Shown: positions 38,081 through 46,910 of the stretch, piece by piece
Layout: every line of letters begins with the position of its first letter
Position numbering within the stretch: the stretch's first letter is position 1
NCBI GenBank assembly: GCA_012517065.1
Contig: JAAYVR010000210.1
Location: 1 to 48,339 of the forward strand
Source: Verrucomicrobiota bacterium
GTDB lineage: Bacteria > Verrucomicrobiota > Verrucomicrobiia > Limisphaerales > J093
Length of the DNA stretch: 48,339 bases
Direction of reading: 5' to 3'
Position numbers and translations under genes: made by a program
The notes under the pieces: generated by a model
The model's database searches: none
What the model was told of the DNA's origin: nothing
Seen by the model: the letters and a program-made list of their open reading frames with translations, nothing else

Positions 38081-39841
38081 CTATTGGGTCTCCAACGGAA
38101 ACACCTTCACCTCCACACGCCTGTTCTTCCGGTTATGCTCAACGTTGCTGGGATCAGTGCACCCGGGCAACGGATTGTCCCATCCGTTGCCAATGACTTT
38201 AAACTTGTTCGGGTCAAATTTGTATTTCTCCATGATCGCTCTCCGCACCGCATCGGCCCTGTCATACGACAATTGTCTCACCAGGTCCGCCGGCACAAGC
38301 CCCTTCTTGCTCGCGTCCGCATTGCCCTCGATCACTATGTACGCGTTCCCAAATGACCCCGCTAGTTTCCCAATCTCCTCCAACGTCTGCGGAATGCTCG
38401 GATCGTACTCAGCATTCAACACAGCGCTGTTCGGCTGGAATTGAATGATCACCGCCTTCGTCAATATCTCCCCTGTGTCCGCCTCTGCCAGCTTGAACGC
38501 CATGCCCGGCTTGAAGGTCGGCTGCGACAGGTCACGCACATCCCGATACTCATCAGCCATCTTGGCCAAAATGCCCGCCGCTTTGACCTTCGCCGACGGC
38601 ACAGGCGCAGATATCGCACCGAGCGACTTGTAGATCGTGGATGCCCGATTCCAAATCACCTCGAAGTTCGCAGGATTCATCGGGTCAAGGAAAAAGTTCG
38701 CGTTCTCACGGTAATTGGTCAGATGCGCGTCCCCATCCACTATCCCGCCATCTTTTCCTATCATCTTCTCACAGTCTTCCACAGGCAAACTGAATGCCTC
38801 TGCCAACAACCGCGCTGCTGCCTTTGGATCTTTGCGCACCCTGTCCATACCCTCAAATATCCCGCGCACCAGATTCGCCACAATGTCAGGATGATCCCTG
38901 TAAAAGTCGTTCCGCACCGCCCATACGTCTGCAATCAGGTGATTGGCGCTCTCGGTGCTCACAACCAGCCGCGCCCCGGGCAGTTGCTCCGCCACCGTAT
39001 AAATGTCAGGCGCCCACCCGACAAACGCATCAAATGTCTTGTCCTGAACGAATATCTTTGCCGCCGCAGGCGCGTCAGCCGCCCACTTGAAATCGACTTC
39101 GGCAGGGTCTATCCCCGCATCAATCAACAATGACATGATGAAGTAATGGCTCGGGGAGTTCTGTGCCAACACAACCTTCCGCCTCTGACCGCCTTTCATC
39201 CGGAAATCGTTGATCGATCTTATGTCGCCCCGGGAAACAACACCATCGCCACCGTCCGACCAGTCAATCTGCTGACAAACAACCGGCACCGTGCGCGAAT
39301 CCTTCACCAGCTCGGGCGCAAACAACGCTATCATGTCAAGTGTCCCCCAAAGCACATGGCTGTGCCCGCTCGCAAACAGGTCCCGCGCCTTCACTGGATC
39401 ATCCACAATCGAAAGTTGGAGATAAAACCCGTACTTCTGATAAAAAATGCTCCCCGCATTGGCCGCCATGCCGTTGTTCGCAACTATGATCGGTGCCCAA
39501 CCGGGCCAGACATTGATCGGAAACTGAACCACCAGCTTCCCATCTCTCATCGGACTGTCATAGTCACTCACGCCCGTGACAGGCGGAATTGCCGATCCAT
39601 CCACCAACGAAACCGCCTTGTCGCCCGCCAGCAACTGTTTTGTGATGTCCACGTCCTGCCGCGGTTGTTGCTGCTGCTGTTGCTGCTGTTGCGTCTTCAG
39701 CGACTCCTTAACCGCCTTCACGTCCACCGACGGCGTTGACGGCTTCGCCGGCGGCGCAATCTTGTCTTTCCACCGGTAAGCTCCAAACCCGACCAACACC
39801 AGAATCAGTATCGTCAGTACTATCTTTCCTTTTGTTGTCAT
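38081..39841 (-). CDS. NitT/TauT-type substrate-binding protein fused to an OmpA-like domain
   Basis: The 586-residue protein has an N-terminal membrane anchor or uncleaved signal (IVLTILILVLVGFGAY, about 7-22), a nine-glutamine run near residue 52, and a periplasmic binding domain of the NMT1/SsuA kind (about 100-400; ASGHSHVLWGTLDMIA, LIDAGIDPAEVDFKWA). An OmpA-like peptidoglycan-binding domain follows (about 455-580; IQFQPNSAVLN, IVIEGNADAS, LSYDRADAVRRAI, HNRKNRRVEVKVF). So the ligand-binding part should be tied both to the membrane and to the cell wall. It follows the PspA-like gene by 34 bp and precedes the permease. Confidence 0.92.
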   Translation of the reverse strand: MTTKGKIVLTILILVLVGFGAYRWKDKIAPPAKPSTPSVDVKAVKESLKTQQQQQQQQQPRQDVDITKQLLAGDKAVSLVDGSAIPPVTGVSDYDSPMRDGKLVVQFPINVWPGWAPIIVANNGMAANAGSIFYQKYGFYLQLSIVDDPVKARDLFASGHSHVLWGTLDMIALFAPELVKDSRTVPVVCQQIDWSDGGDGVVSRGDIRSINDFRMKGGQRRKVVLAQNSPSHYFIMSLLIDAGIDPAEVDFKWAADAPAAAKIFVQDKTFDAFVGWAPDIYTVAEQLPGARLVVSTESANHLIADVWAVRNDFYRDHPDIVANLVRGIFEGMDRVRKDPKAAARLLAEAFSLPVEDCEKMIGKDGGIVDGDAHLTNYRENANFFLDPMNPANFEVIWNRASTIYKSLGAISAPVPSAKVKAAGILAKMADEYRDVRDLSQPTFKPGMAFKLAEADTGEILTKAVIIQFQPNSAVLNAEYDPSIPQTLEEIGKLAGSFGNAYIVIEGNADASKKGLVPADLVRQLSYDRADAVRRAIMEKYKFDPNKFKVIGNGWDNPLPGCTDPSNVEHNRKNRRVEVKVFPLETQ

Positions 39842-39875
39842 GGCTCGTTCCCTTCCAAATCACCAACAGATTGAT

Positions 39876-40631
39876 TCACTCTGCGATTTTCTGGCGCTCC
39901 TCCTTCGCAGGAGCAGGCGCAGCAGGTGCCGACGCCTCCGCCTGCACCATCCCCATCTTCTTCTTGTACTCTTCAAACAGCATCTTCCCGCGCGCACGCC
40001 GCATCTCCTGCTGTCTCTGGATGTTCGACCCCATCTCTCGCGCAAGGTCAAGCGTCGCGCGCATCTGCCCCTCGCCCCGCGCGGCTGACTCGCGAAGCTG
40101 CTGCATCGACTGGCTCAGTTCGCCGCCCATCATCCCTTGCAGCTCCGTGATCGAGGTCTTCATCATCGACGCCAGGTTCTCCAAGGACCGACTGATGGCA
40201 ACACGCGCCTTCACAGCCTCAAACTCGCGCTGAAATTTCTGAATCTCCCGCAAGCTCTGAGCGATGATCTGCGTGTTCTGCTGATACAATTCTTCAAGGT
40301 TTTTGAGCTGCGCCTCGTTCTCTTTCAGGTCGCCCTCAAGCTCCGCCAACTGCTCAGCATAATGGGCGCCATTCGATTCATCATTGGCAGCCACTGCGGC
40401 CTGAAGCAGTCCTTCGAGTTCCTCCTTCTGGCGCACCTGGCGTTTCACCTGCTCTTTCAACAAAGCGATCTGGCTTGCCAATTGCCCGTTCGCATAATGC
40501 GCCTTGTCCGCCCGCGCCTTTGCATCCCGAATACCACGCTCGACAACGGCCTGATTTATCGCGTCGGTTTCCGTCGCTTTCTCGGCCATCAAACCCAGCC
40601 AGATAAACAATCGCTTGATCGCTCGAAACAT
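39876..40631 (-). CDS. PspA/IM30 family protein
   Basis: This 251-residue, almost entirely helical protein has an amphipathic N-terminus (MFRAIKRLFIWLGLMAEKATE) that could bind membrane, then long coiled-coil helices (LKEQVKRQVRQKEELEGLL, FQREFEAVKARVAISRSLENL), as in PspA/IM30, the ESCRT-III-like envelope-stress proteins. The tail is Ala/Pro-rich (ASAPAAPAPAKEE). It lies 17 bp after the vWA gene. It is divergent from PspA of E. coli; the membrane-repair role is inferred from family membership. Confidence 0.85.
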   Translation of the reverse strand: MFRAIKRLFIWLGLMAEKATETDAINQAVVERGIRDAKARADKAHYANGQLASQIALLKEQVKRQVRQKEELEGLLQAAVAANDESNGAHYAEQLAELEGDLKENEAQLKNLEELYQQNTQIIAQSLREIQKFQREFEAVKARVAISRSLENLASMMKTSITELQGMMGGELSQSMQQLRESAARGEGQMRATLDLAREMGSNIQRQQEMRRARGKMLFEEYKKKMGMVQAEASAPAAPAPAKEERQKIAE

Positions 40632-40648
40632 TGTGCTGCCTTTCTCTC

Positions 40649-41410
40649 TTACCGGTTATTGCCGTCTTTCTCCTTAACGCCAGCCGCTCCCTGCGGCTCT
40701 TCTTCTTCCAACAGTATCTTTTCCTTCAGAATCGAATTCAATTGCTCACCCAACTGACGTTCATCCGCTGCGCCCACAACTGTCGCGCCCAGTTTCTTCA
40801 CGCCCGAAAACAGGGCTGCGTTAACGTCAAACGCGATAAAATGATAGCCAACAAAAGTGTTCAGGTCCTCCATTTGCCTCTTCAGCGCCAACAACACCGC
40901 CACAGGCTCAGGACCCACGCTGTTTATCCCGTCGGTGATCACAAGCACATGTTTCCGGCTCAACGGCGAGTTCATAACACGCCGCGACGCCAGCCGAATC
41001 GATTCACCCAAAGGCGTTCCCCCGGACGGCAACTTAAAACCAGCCGCCCATTTCCGAATGTGAGCTGCATCAAACAATCCAAATCGAATTTGCTCCTGTG
41101 GCCGGCCGTTCTGAAAGGTTATCAGGCACATCGCCAGTTCGCGCTTCCCGCCCTCGCCAGACTTGACAAACGCATCAAGACGATCCGCCACCGATTCCAA
41201 TGCGCGTTTTGCGATCACGTACTTGGGCGATTGATTCCCGTCCTTGTCCTGCACGCTGTCCTTCATGCTGCCCGAGGTATCGAAAACAATGGCCAACGCG
41301 ATGCCCTCTCGACCCGGCACCGAAGTTCCACCGGCGAACCCTGCCAACGCAAAAGCAACAAGCGCTCCGAACAACCTCGCAAGGCTCCAAACTTCCATGG
41401 ACAGTCGCAT
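40649..41410 (-). CDS. secreted von Willebrand factor A domain protein
   Basis: The 253-residue protein has an N-terminal signal-like segment (LFGALVAFALAGFAGG, about 13-28) and a complete metal-binding site: DTSGSM at 44-49, Thr132 in SGGTPLGES and Asp160 in VITDGINS. It is thus able to bind a protein ligand through a metal ion, and should act outside the cytoplasm or as a tethered protein. The start at 41410 lies 24 bp after a promoter-like -10. It is the first gene of the operon. Confidence 0.9.
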   Translation of the reverse strand: MRLSMEVWSLARLFGALVAFALAGFAGGTSVPGREGIALAIVFDTSGSMKDSVQDKDGNQSPKYVIAKRALESVADRLDAFVKSGEGGKRELAMCLITFQNGRPQEQIRFGLFDAAHIRKWAAGFKLPSGGTPLGESIRLASRRVMNSPLSRKHVLVITDGINSVGPEPVAVLLALKRQMEDLNTFVGYHFIAFDVNAALFSGVKKLGATVVGAADERQLGEQLNSILKEKILLEEEEPQGAAGVKEKDGNNR

Positions 41411-41731
41411 AAAACGGTGGTGAAACTGGCAAGAGTCTAATCCTCAATGGCAGGCGCTGTCAAATGCCGCCGAGCCCGAATTCCACAGGTCTGTTTGCCC
41501 CGCAAAACAAGCACCCACACCAAGAATACCTTGTATTAATAAGGGTTTTGCAATTCACTTGACCGCCCCGCGCCTTCTGTCACCCGCCAGGTTACAAACA
41601 GAATCCCGAATTGTAAGTTTCGACTCGACGCAATTCCCAAGCCACTTCCATAACCGTCTCATGACGGTCAAGCCCATGGATTCCCAACCCCAATCCCCTG
41701 CCGACGAAATCTGCACTCTTACAGGCCCAGG
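41411..41731. other. gene-free gap between the vWA operon and the propeller gene
   Basis: It holds the promoter at 41434-41463 and a small ACCGTC/GACGGT hairpin (41653-41668) downstream of the propeller gene. No protein-like frame and no U-tract terminator are seen. Confidence 0.6.
41434..41463 (-). promoter_or_regulatory. sigma70-like promoter for the vWA-PspA-ABC-AAA operon
   Basis: On the minus strand a perfect TTGACA (41458-41463), an 18-bp spacer and TAGACT (41434-41439) lie just upstream of the first gene. The -10 resembles the TAGATT of the tuf promoter. The leader would be about 20 nt. Confidence 0.55.
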
Positions 41732-43090
41732 TTACCTCCGCCTGATGTCGTAGCAATAAAGTGTATCGTGATATCTCAGGTAGAGCCGGCCATCGAGAAT
41801 GACAGGGTGTGTCCATGCATCCGTCACCTTTTGAGGAACCAACCGGAATCGGCCTTTAACCTTGGGCCCAGCCCCAGTTGCTTCAAGAAGCACAACGTTC
41901 CCATCCTCCCCAAGGCAATACAGTCGGTCGTCAGCCCAGATAACCGATCCTTTTGCAATATCCTTCCATTTCCACTTCACCTCGCCAGTGGCAACATCGA
42001 TTGCTGCCCAGCCTCTGTCGGTTCGGTACCATGCCCCAAAAATCAACCCATCAAGCAACGCCCACCCACCGTGGCATGTGTCAAGTTCAGTGCTCCAGAC
42101 TCGTTTGACGTCCCAGCCAGTCTCAGTAGGTCTGAGCCGGTAAAGTCCGCCGGCATCTGTGTCCGGCGCAGTAACAAAGACAGCATCGCCAACCAACAAC
42201 GGTGTCGCAGGAATAACAAGGTATCGAGTCGCAAACGGGCGCGTCCAAATCAAGCGGCCCGTTACGGCGTCAACTCCAAACAAATGCCGCATCGATGTGT
42301 TAACCAACAGCCGTTTCCCATCCCAATCGATCAGAATTGGCGAACCGTAACTTGCGGAATCGGATTCTCCGGCTGGTTGCGCCAGCCGCTGCATCGCCGG
42401 ATTTTCAGACGGCCCCAACTTCAATGCCTCCGTTGTCCACACTGTCTTGCCCGTCCGCTTGTCCAAAGCTGCCATTAGAGCCTTTTGTCCGCCCGCGGTC
42501 ACAAACACCCAATCTCCATCGACGAGCAGGTTTTCGCTCATTGCCCATGTGATGTTCTTTCCCTGGAACCGATCGAGAACATCGACTGCCCACAGCTCGC
42601 GGCCATCTGCCGAATCAAAGCAAGCAAGGCGGCCGTGCGCGTTCAGGTGATACAACTTGCCTTCGCTGAAAGTGCAGCTCGCTCGTGCGCCCGGGTAAGG
42701 TTCCTTCCATGCGCGGCCGTTCACGGTCTCCCACAGACGCTTTCCGTCGGTATCCAGCGCGAATAAGTGCAGCTCGTTGCCAACATCGCCTCCGAGGTAT
42801 ATTCGACCGCCGGTGATGATCGGCGCTGAATATCCATATCCAAGGCCTTCGGCTTTCCAAACCAAAGCCGGCCCTCGTTCAGGCCATTCACCAAGAAGGC
42901 CCTTCTCAGGACTTCGCCCATCCCTGAAAACGCCCCGCCATTGCGGCCAGCCGGCCTCAGGCGATGGAACAATCCGAGGGCCTTGCCCAAGGCAAATACT
43001 CACGCTCCACATCAACACCGCCAAAACAGCCCGAACTAATGCATGACCATTCAACCCCGATCCTGGCATTGTGAACTGCAACCGTTTCAT
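41732..43090 (-). CDS. secreted PQQ-like beta-propeller repeat protein
   Basis: The 452-residue protein (ATG at 43090) starts with a likely signal sequence ending near VSICLGQG. It then has repeated blades with the outer-strand pattern ALDTDGKRLWE, CFDSADGRELWAV, ALDKRTGKTVWTT, GVDAVTGRLIWTR and AIDVATGEVKWKW, as in PQQ-dependent dehydrogenase and BamB-like propellers. I see no full set of dehydrogenase active-site residues, so its enzyme activity is unassigned. WPQWRGVFRDGRSP near the start is the common opening of this secreted family. It is a monocistronic minus-strand gene. Confidence 0.88.
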   Translation of the reverse strand: MKRLQFTMPGSGLNGHALVRAVLAVLMWSVSICLGQGPRIVPSPEAGWPQWRGVFRDGRSPEKGLLGEWPERGPALVWKAEGLGYGYSAPIITGGRIYLGGDVGNELHLFALDTDGKRLWETVNGRAWKEPYPGARASCTFSEGKLYHLNAHGRLACFDSADGRELWAVDVLDRFQGKNITWAMSENLLVDGDWVFVTAGGQKALMAALDKRTGKTVWTTEALKLGPSENPAMQRLAQPAGESDSASYGSPILIDWDGKRLLVNTSMRHLFGVDAVTGRLIWTRPFATRYLVIPATPLLVGDAVFVTAPDTDAGGLYRLRPTETGWDVKRVWSTELDTCHGGWALLDGLIFGAWYRTDRGWAAIDVATGEVKWKWKDIAKGSVIWADDRLYCLGEDGNVVLLEATGAGPKVKGRFRLVPQKVTDAWTHPVILDGRLYLRYHDTLYCYDIRRR

Positions 43091-43207
43091 AGCATGCGCA
43101 ACAGACCATTCATTCGGCCCCCACAAAACGCCTCAAAGAATGCTGAACAATCATAATCTGTCGAGCAGGTTCGATCCCAAACAAGCCGAACTGCAATCTC
43201 ACAGCCT

Positions 43208-43419
43208 GAACATCGAGCCTGGCGCTTTGTATTATGATCCGTTCGAATACTCCTGCGTTGGAGCCGACTCGTACTAACGCAGCTCGTGTCCCGTCGCTTC
43301 CATGGCATCACCGAAACCCGTTTGACCGGCTATTGATCGCCCAAGCCATGATCGAAAAAGTGTCGATCATCAGCCATGATAAACAATTCGACGCCTACGC
43401 TGTTGACAGAGTATGGTGA
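43208..43419 (+). pseudogene. vapC: truncated PIN-domain toxin (VapC) C-terminus
   Basis: The plus frame contains LPWHHRNPFDRLLIAQAMIE followed by KVSIISHDKQFDAYAVDRVW and a stop. That matches the last third of VapC-type PIN ribonucleases (HHRDPFDR, then AQA, the late acidic residue and the terminal W). The frame is closed by a stop at 43207 and the N-terminal half with its first catalytic Asp is missing; no vapB-like antitoxin is next to it. It is a dead remnant of a toxin-antitoxin module. Confidence 0.75.
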
Positions 43420-43582
43420 ACCGCAGGACCGCACGAGGTCCAAGCCCTCCACCTGGCCCGGAAATCTCACCGGCCGCCCTCGCGGATTCAGCCATGCCTT
43501 CACTCCGGTGACATTCCAAGGTTGTGGAACGGAGAAGCCGTTTCGGTCATCCGCGAAAGAGCAATGTGCCTCAAGACGCACG

Positions 43583-43610
43583 TTGTCGTTCCATGAATGC
43601 AAGTTATAGA
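43583..43610 (+). promoter_or_regulatory. weak promoter candidate and palindrome before the prepilin gene
   Basis: TTGTCG (43583-43588), a 16-bp spacer and TATAGA (43605-43610) predict a start near 43617. The perfect 12-bp palindrome GAACGTACGTTC (43622-43633) lies at the predicted start and could be an operator. Confidence 0.35.
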
Positions 43611-43642
43611 AGAAACGCAAGGAACGTACGTTCAGTGTCATT

Positions 43643-44488
43643 ATGTTGCGCATGACAAGAAAACTCCAGGGCCGCACCGAACCTTACCTGGTGCCAATCC
43701 CCATGACTGCGGGCGGATTCACACTGATCGAGTTGCTGGTGGTCATCGCGATCATAGCAATTCTGGCCTCGATGTTGTTGCCGGCCCTTTCACGGGCCAA
43801 AATGAAAGCCCAAGAAATTCAGTGCACAAGCAACCTCAAGCAGATCGCCACCGCGGCATTTATGTACCAGCAGGACACGGGCAAGTCAGTGGACTACACA
43901 GAGACCGAAACCCTATGGATGAAGACACTGATGAACTACGACATCCGCGTGAACAACGTCCGGCTGTGCCCCACGACCACCCGGACCGGCAAACTGCCAA
44001 CGGCGCCAACTGTAATCGCCGGCACTGCCGCCGCCCCGTGGGATTGGTCCTCCGTTATCACAAACATGATCGGCAGTTATTCCATTAACGGGTGGCTGTA
44101 CTACTACGACACCAGCAACCCGAATGGCGTCAGCCGGTGGGTCGATCCCAGCCAACGCCCAAAATTCTTTCAGCGAGAGACAGCTATTGTTTCACCGTCC
44201 ACCACGCCTTATTTCATGGACGCTTTGTGGCCCGACACATGGCCTTTGAAGGAAGACCTCCCACCCGCAGACCTCTACCAAGGTGATTCACTGACAAGTC
44301 TGGGTCGCATTTGTCTGAGCCGTCATCCCCTGATGCGTTTCAAGGCGAAGTCAGGCCAACCCCTGCCCAGTGCAATCAACATGAGCTATGCAGACGGCCA
44401 TGCCGGAAAACTCAGGCTCCAAGACATCAAGAACGTCACATGGCACGTAGGCTACGAGCCGATCAGCGACCCCTGGCGGACCCGATAG
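43643..44488 (+). CDS. prepilin-like (type IV pilin/pseudopilin) protein
   Basis: The N-terminal part has the prepilin peptidase site [20 protein letters not shown], with Glu at position +5 after the cleavage glycine, and a hydrophobic helix, about residues 24-45. The C-terminal half ends with [20 protein letters not shown], a motif of the H-X9-DG pseudopilin family that is hugely expanded in Verrucomicrobia and Planctomycetes. It has 281 residues. No pilus genes are adjacent, so it is likely a surface or secretion component processed by a PilD-type peptidase encoded elsewhere. The start at 43643 is not fixed; the ATG at 43655 is an alternative. Confidence 0.9.
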   Translation: MLRMTRKLQGRTEPYLVPIPMTAGGFTLIELLVVIAIIAILASMLLPALSRAKMKAQEIQCTSNLKQIATAAFMYQQDTGKSVDYTETETLWMKTLMNYDIRVNNVRLCPTTTRTGKLPTAPTVIAGTAAAPWDWSSVITNMIGSYSINGWLYYYDTSNPNGVSRWVDPSQRPKFFQRETAIVSPSTTPYFMDALWPDTWPLKEDLPPADLYQGDSLTSLGRICLSRHPLMRFKAKSGQPLPSAINMSYADGHAGKLRLQDIKNVTWHVGYEPISDPWRTR

Positions 44489-44554
44489 TTCCCATCTGCA
44501 CCGGATTGTCTGCCGGGACGTCGGCCCTATCCTAACTCGACTATTTGCTTTGGC

Positions 44555-44576
44555 CCACACCTGCAATCAGGTGTGG
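44555..44576 (+). terminator. perfect 9-bp stem-loop after the prepilin gene
   Basis: CCACACCTG, loop CAAT, CAGGTGTGG. It lies 66 nt past the stop. No U-run follows on either strand, so termination would need help from Rho or it may only protect the message. Confidence 0.45.
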
Positions 44577-44824
44577 CGCCTGACGGAGTTCAACGGCACA
44601 ACTGCCAGGTCCGCCTAACAGGCCAACACTCGATCGAGGGCGACAAGGTCGTGCAAGGAGAGGCATTCATCCAGGCGCTCGAAATCGCTCCGGGCAATGG
44701 CGGCAAAGGCGCAAAACCAGTCTCCGCACCGACCCTGCCAATGGCCGGTAATCTCTTGACCGATCACGGCTTTGTGGAAACAAACAGCGGCTCGGTCACA
44801 GACGGGAACTTCCCCTTGAACAGA

Positions 44825-44853
44825 TTGACTGAACCATCGGCACATCCTAGTCT
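44825..44853 (+). promoter_or_regulatory. promoter candidate for the ROK-oxidoreductase pair
   Basis: TTGACT (44825-44830), a 17-bp spacer and TAGTCT (44848-44853). The predicted transcript starts near 44860, about 18 nt before the TTG start. Confidence 0.45.
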
Positions 44854-44877
44854 CAGCCGCAGTATAAAGAGCACGTC

Positions 44878-45828
44878 TTGGACGCAACCAAACAAGCCAT
44901 CGGCATCGACATAGGCGGATCAAAAACCGCCATTGGACTGGTGACGCACACTGGCGACGTCATCCAGTATCGCGTCTTTCCTACTGAAGCAGAACAGGGA
45001 TTCAACCGGGCAATTCGCCGGATTGTCACGGCCGTTCGGGAAATATTGCGCGCCGCTGATTTACCGCCCGGGGAACTGGCCGCGGTGGGCATTGGATGTG
45101 CCGGCCCCGTTAACCCTCGTACCGGCGAAATCAACAATCCTTACACACTGTCCGGCTGGAACCACTGCAACATCGTCGAACCGCTCGAGCGCGAATTGGG
45201 CGTGCCGGTCTGCCTCGAGAACGACGCCGACGCCGCTGCGCTCGGCGAGTTTTACTTCGGCGCAGGCCAAGGCGCAGAGTCGATGGTGATGCTGACCTTC
45301 GGCACTGGCATCGGCGGAGCCGCGGTTCTTAGAGGCCAGCTCTATCGCGGCGTCGCAGGAGAGCATCCTGAAATTGGCCACGTGACAGTCGCAGCTGAGG
45401 GTGCGGCCTGTTATTGCGGGCGAACCGGGTGCCTTGAATCCATCGCTTCTGGCACAGCCCTGGCCGCAGCAGGCAAAAAGTTCGGATTTGGGAGTGCCGC
45501 TGAAGTGTTTGCGGCGGCCGCAAGCGGCCAGCCCGAAGCCGCGCGCGTCTTGCAGACCGCCCGCGCCGCTGTGGATGCTGCCATTTGGACCTTGGTTCAT
45601 ACCTTCCTGCCGGCGCGGATTGTGCTCGGCGGAGGCATGGTCGAGGCGCATCCGGGCTTCTTTCTCGAACCCGCGCGTGCCGCAATAGCCCGCGCTACCC
45701 AGATTCCGCGCGACTACATCACCGTCGCGATCGCGCAGTTGGGAAATCGCGCAGGGCTGGCAGGAGCCGCCCGCTGGGCGATGCTACGCGCACAGCCCGA
45801 ACAAAAACATCACTCGGAAGTTCCATGA
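44878..45828 (+). CDS. ROK family sugar kinase
   Basis: ROK kinases phosphorylate sugars such as glucose or N-acetylmannosamine. Visible motifs: the phosphate loop IGIDIGGSKTAIGL (8-21), ENDADAAALGE with the catalytic Asp, GTGIGGAAV, the HPEIGHVTV histidine and the zinc motif CYCGRTGCLES. The 316-residue frame has no ATG before the phosphate loop, so the TTG at 44878 is used. Its stop overlaps the next start as ATGA, so the two enzymes are co-expressed. The sugar is not deducible. Confidence 0.93.
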   Translation: MDATKQAIGIDIGGSKTAIGLVTHTGDVIQYRVFPTEAEQGFNRAIRRIVTAVREILRAADLPPGELAAVGIGCAGPVNPRTGEINNPYTLSGWNHCNIVEPLERELGVPVCLENDADAAALGEFYFGAGQGAESMVMLTFGTGIGGAAVLRGQLYRGVAGEHPEIGHVTVAAEGAACYCGRTGCLESIASGTALAAAGKKFGFGSAAEVFAAAASGQPEAARVLQTARAAVDAAIWTLVHTFLPARIVLGGGMVEAHPGFFLEPARAAIARATQIPRDYITVAIAQLGNRAGLAGAARWAMLRAQPEQKHHSEVP

Positions 45829-46910
45829 AACCTCCCGTCTCCGTCGGTCTAATCGGTTCCAAATTCGTCTCAACAATCCACGCGGAATCGCTCCGCGCTT
45901 GCGCGCAGGCGAGGCTAACCGCCGTGGCATCACCCACACCTGGCAACGCTGAACGACTGGCACGCCGATTCGACATCCCACTGGTGTTCACCGATTACCA
46001 CGATTTGCTCGCGCGACCTGACATAGACATGGTCGTTGTCGGTGTCCCCAACGACCTGCACTGCCAAGTGGTCGTGGACGCCGCAGCAGCCGGAAAACAC
46101 GTCGTCATCGAGAAACCTCTCTGCCTGAACCTGGCTGAAGCTGACCGCATGATTGCCGCGTGCCGCAACGCGGGCGTTAAATTGATGTACGCAGAGGAAC
46201 TCTGCTTCGCACCAAAATATGTTCGGCTGAAACAGCTCCTTGATTCGGGCGCGCTCGGCCGCCCAACACTCATCAAGCAGTCCGAGAAACACGACGGACC
46301 ACACGCTGCCCATTTCTGGGATGTCAAACGCTCCGGTGGAGGAGTGACAATGGACATGGGTTGCCACGCAATTGAGTTTTTCCGTTGGATGCTCGGCAGG
46401 CCCCCAATCCGGTCCGTCTATGCCCAAATGAACACTCAGGTGCACGGCGACAAAACCCGGGGCGACGACAACGCCCTGCTCATCATCGAATTCGCCAACG
46501 GCGTGATCGGTCTGGCTGAGGAAAGCTGGACCAAGCCGGGCGGCATGGACGATCGCGCCGAAGTGTACGGCTCAGGCGGCGTTGCCTACGCCGACCTCCT
46601 CCACGGCAACGCAATCGAAACTTACAGCGTCAGTGGTTACGATTACGCAGTCGAAAAGGCAGGTTCAACCCGCGGCTGGAGCTTTACGATCTACGAGGAG
46701 GCATGGAATTACGGCTTCCACCACGAAATGGCGCATTTTGTCGATTGCGTCCAAAACGACAAACCCCCGACCGTCACCGGCGAAGACGGCCGCGCTGTGC
46801 TGGAAGTCATCTTCGCCGCTTATGAATCGGCACGCACAGGCCGAAAAGTCGAACTGCCGTTCCCAACCACAGCCCAGCGCCCAATCGATCTGTGGCAACC
46901 GGAACCCTGA
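45825..46910 (+). CDS. Gfo/Idh/MocA family NAD(P)-dependent oxidoreductase
   Basis: The 361-residue protein starts at 45825, overlapping the ROK stop by four bases. A Rossmann start (VGLIGSKFVSTIHAESLR), EKPLCLNLAEADRM near residue 96 and GGVTMDMGCHAIEFFRWMLG define the family; the C-terminal domain has FHHEMAHFVDCV. The nucleotide loop, GLIGSKF, departs from the usual GxGxxG/A. Together with the ROK kinase and nagB-like gene it suggests catabolism or modification of a sugar or cyclitol; the substrate is unknown. Confidence 0.93.
   Translation: MKPPVSVGLIGSKFVSTIHAESLRACAQARLTAVASPTPGNAERLARRFDIPLVFTDYHDLLARPDIDMVVVGVPNDLHCQVVVDAAAAGKHVVIEKPLCLNLAEADRMIAACRNAGVKLMYAEELCFAPKYVRLKQLLDSGALGRPTLIKQSEKHDGPHAAHFWDVKRSGGGVTMDMGCHAIEFFRWMLGRPPIRSVYAQMNTQVHGDKTRGDDNALLIIEFANGVIGLAEESWTKPGGMDDRAEVYGSGGVAYADLLHGNAIETYSVSGYDYAVEKAGSTRGWSFTIYEEAWNYGFHHEMAHFVDCVQNDKPPTVTGEDGRAVLEVIFAAYESARTGRKVELPFPTTAQRPIDLWQPEP

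Larger units (their letters stand above)
43091..43642. other. gap with a vapC remnant and no intact gene
   Basis: The only recognisable coding material is the truncated vapC fragment at 43208-43419. Another stop-free minus frame at about 43430-43650 has no recognisable family. A promoter-like element and a palindrome precede the prepilin gene at 43583-43633. Confidence 0.55.
44489..44877. other. gap between prepilin and ROK genes
   Basis: It contains the hairpin at 44555-44576 and the ROK promoter candidate at 44825-44853. The open frames within it look random. Nothing else is identified. Confidence 0.6.

Noticed and set aside
39665-39695. CAG/CAA run as an unstable microsatellite
   Set aside because: It encodes the Gln linker of the binding protein with mixed codons, so slippage is less likely than in a pure run.
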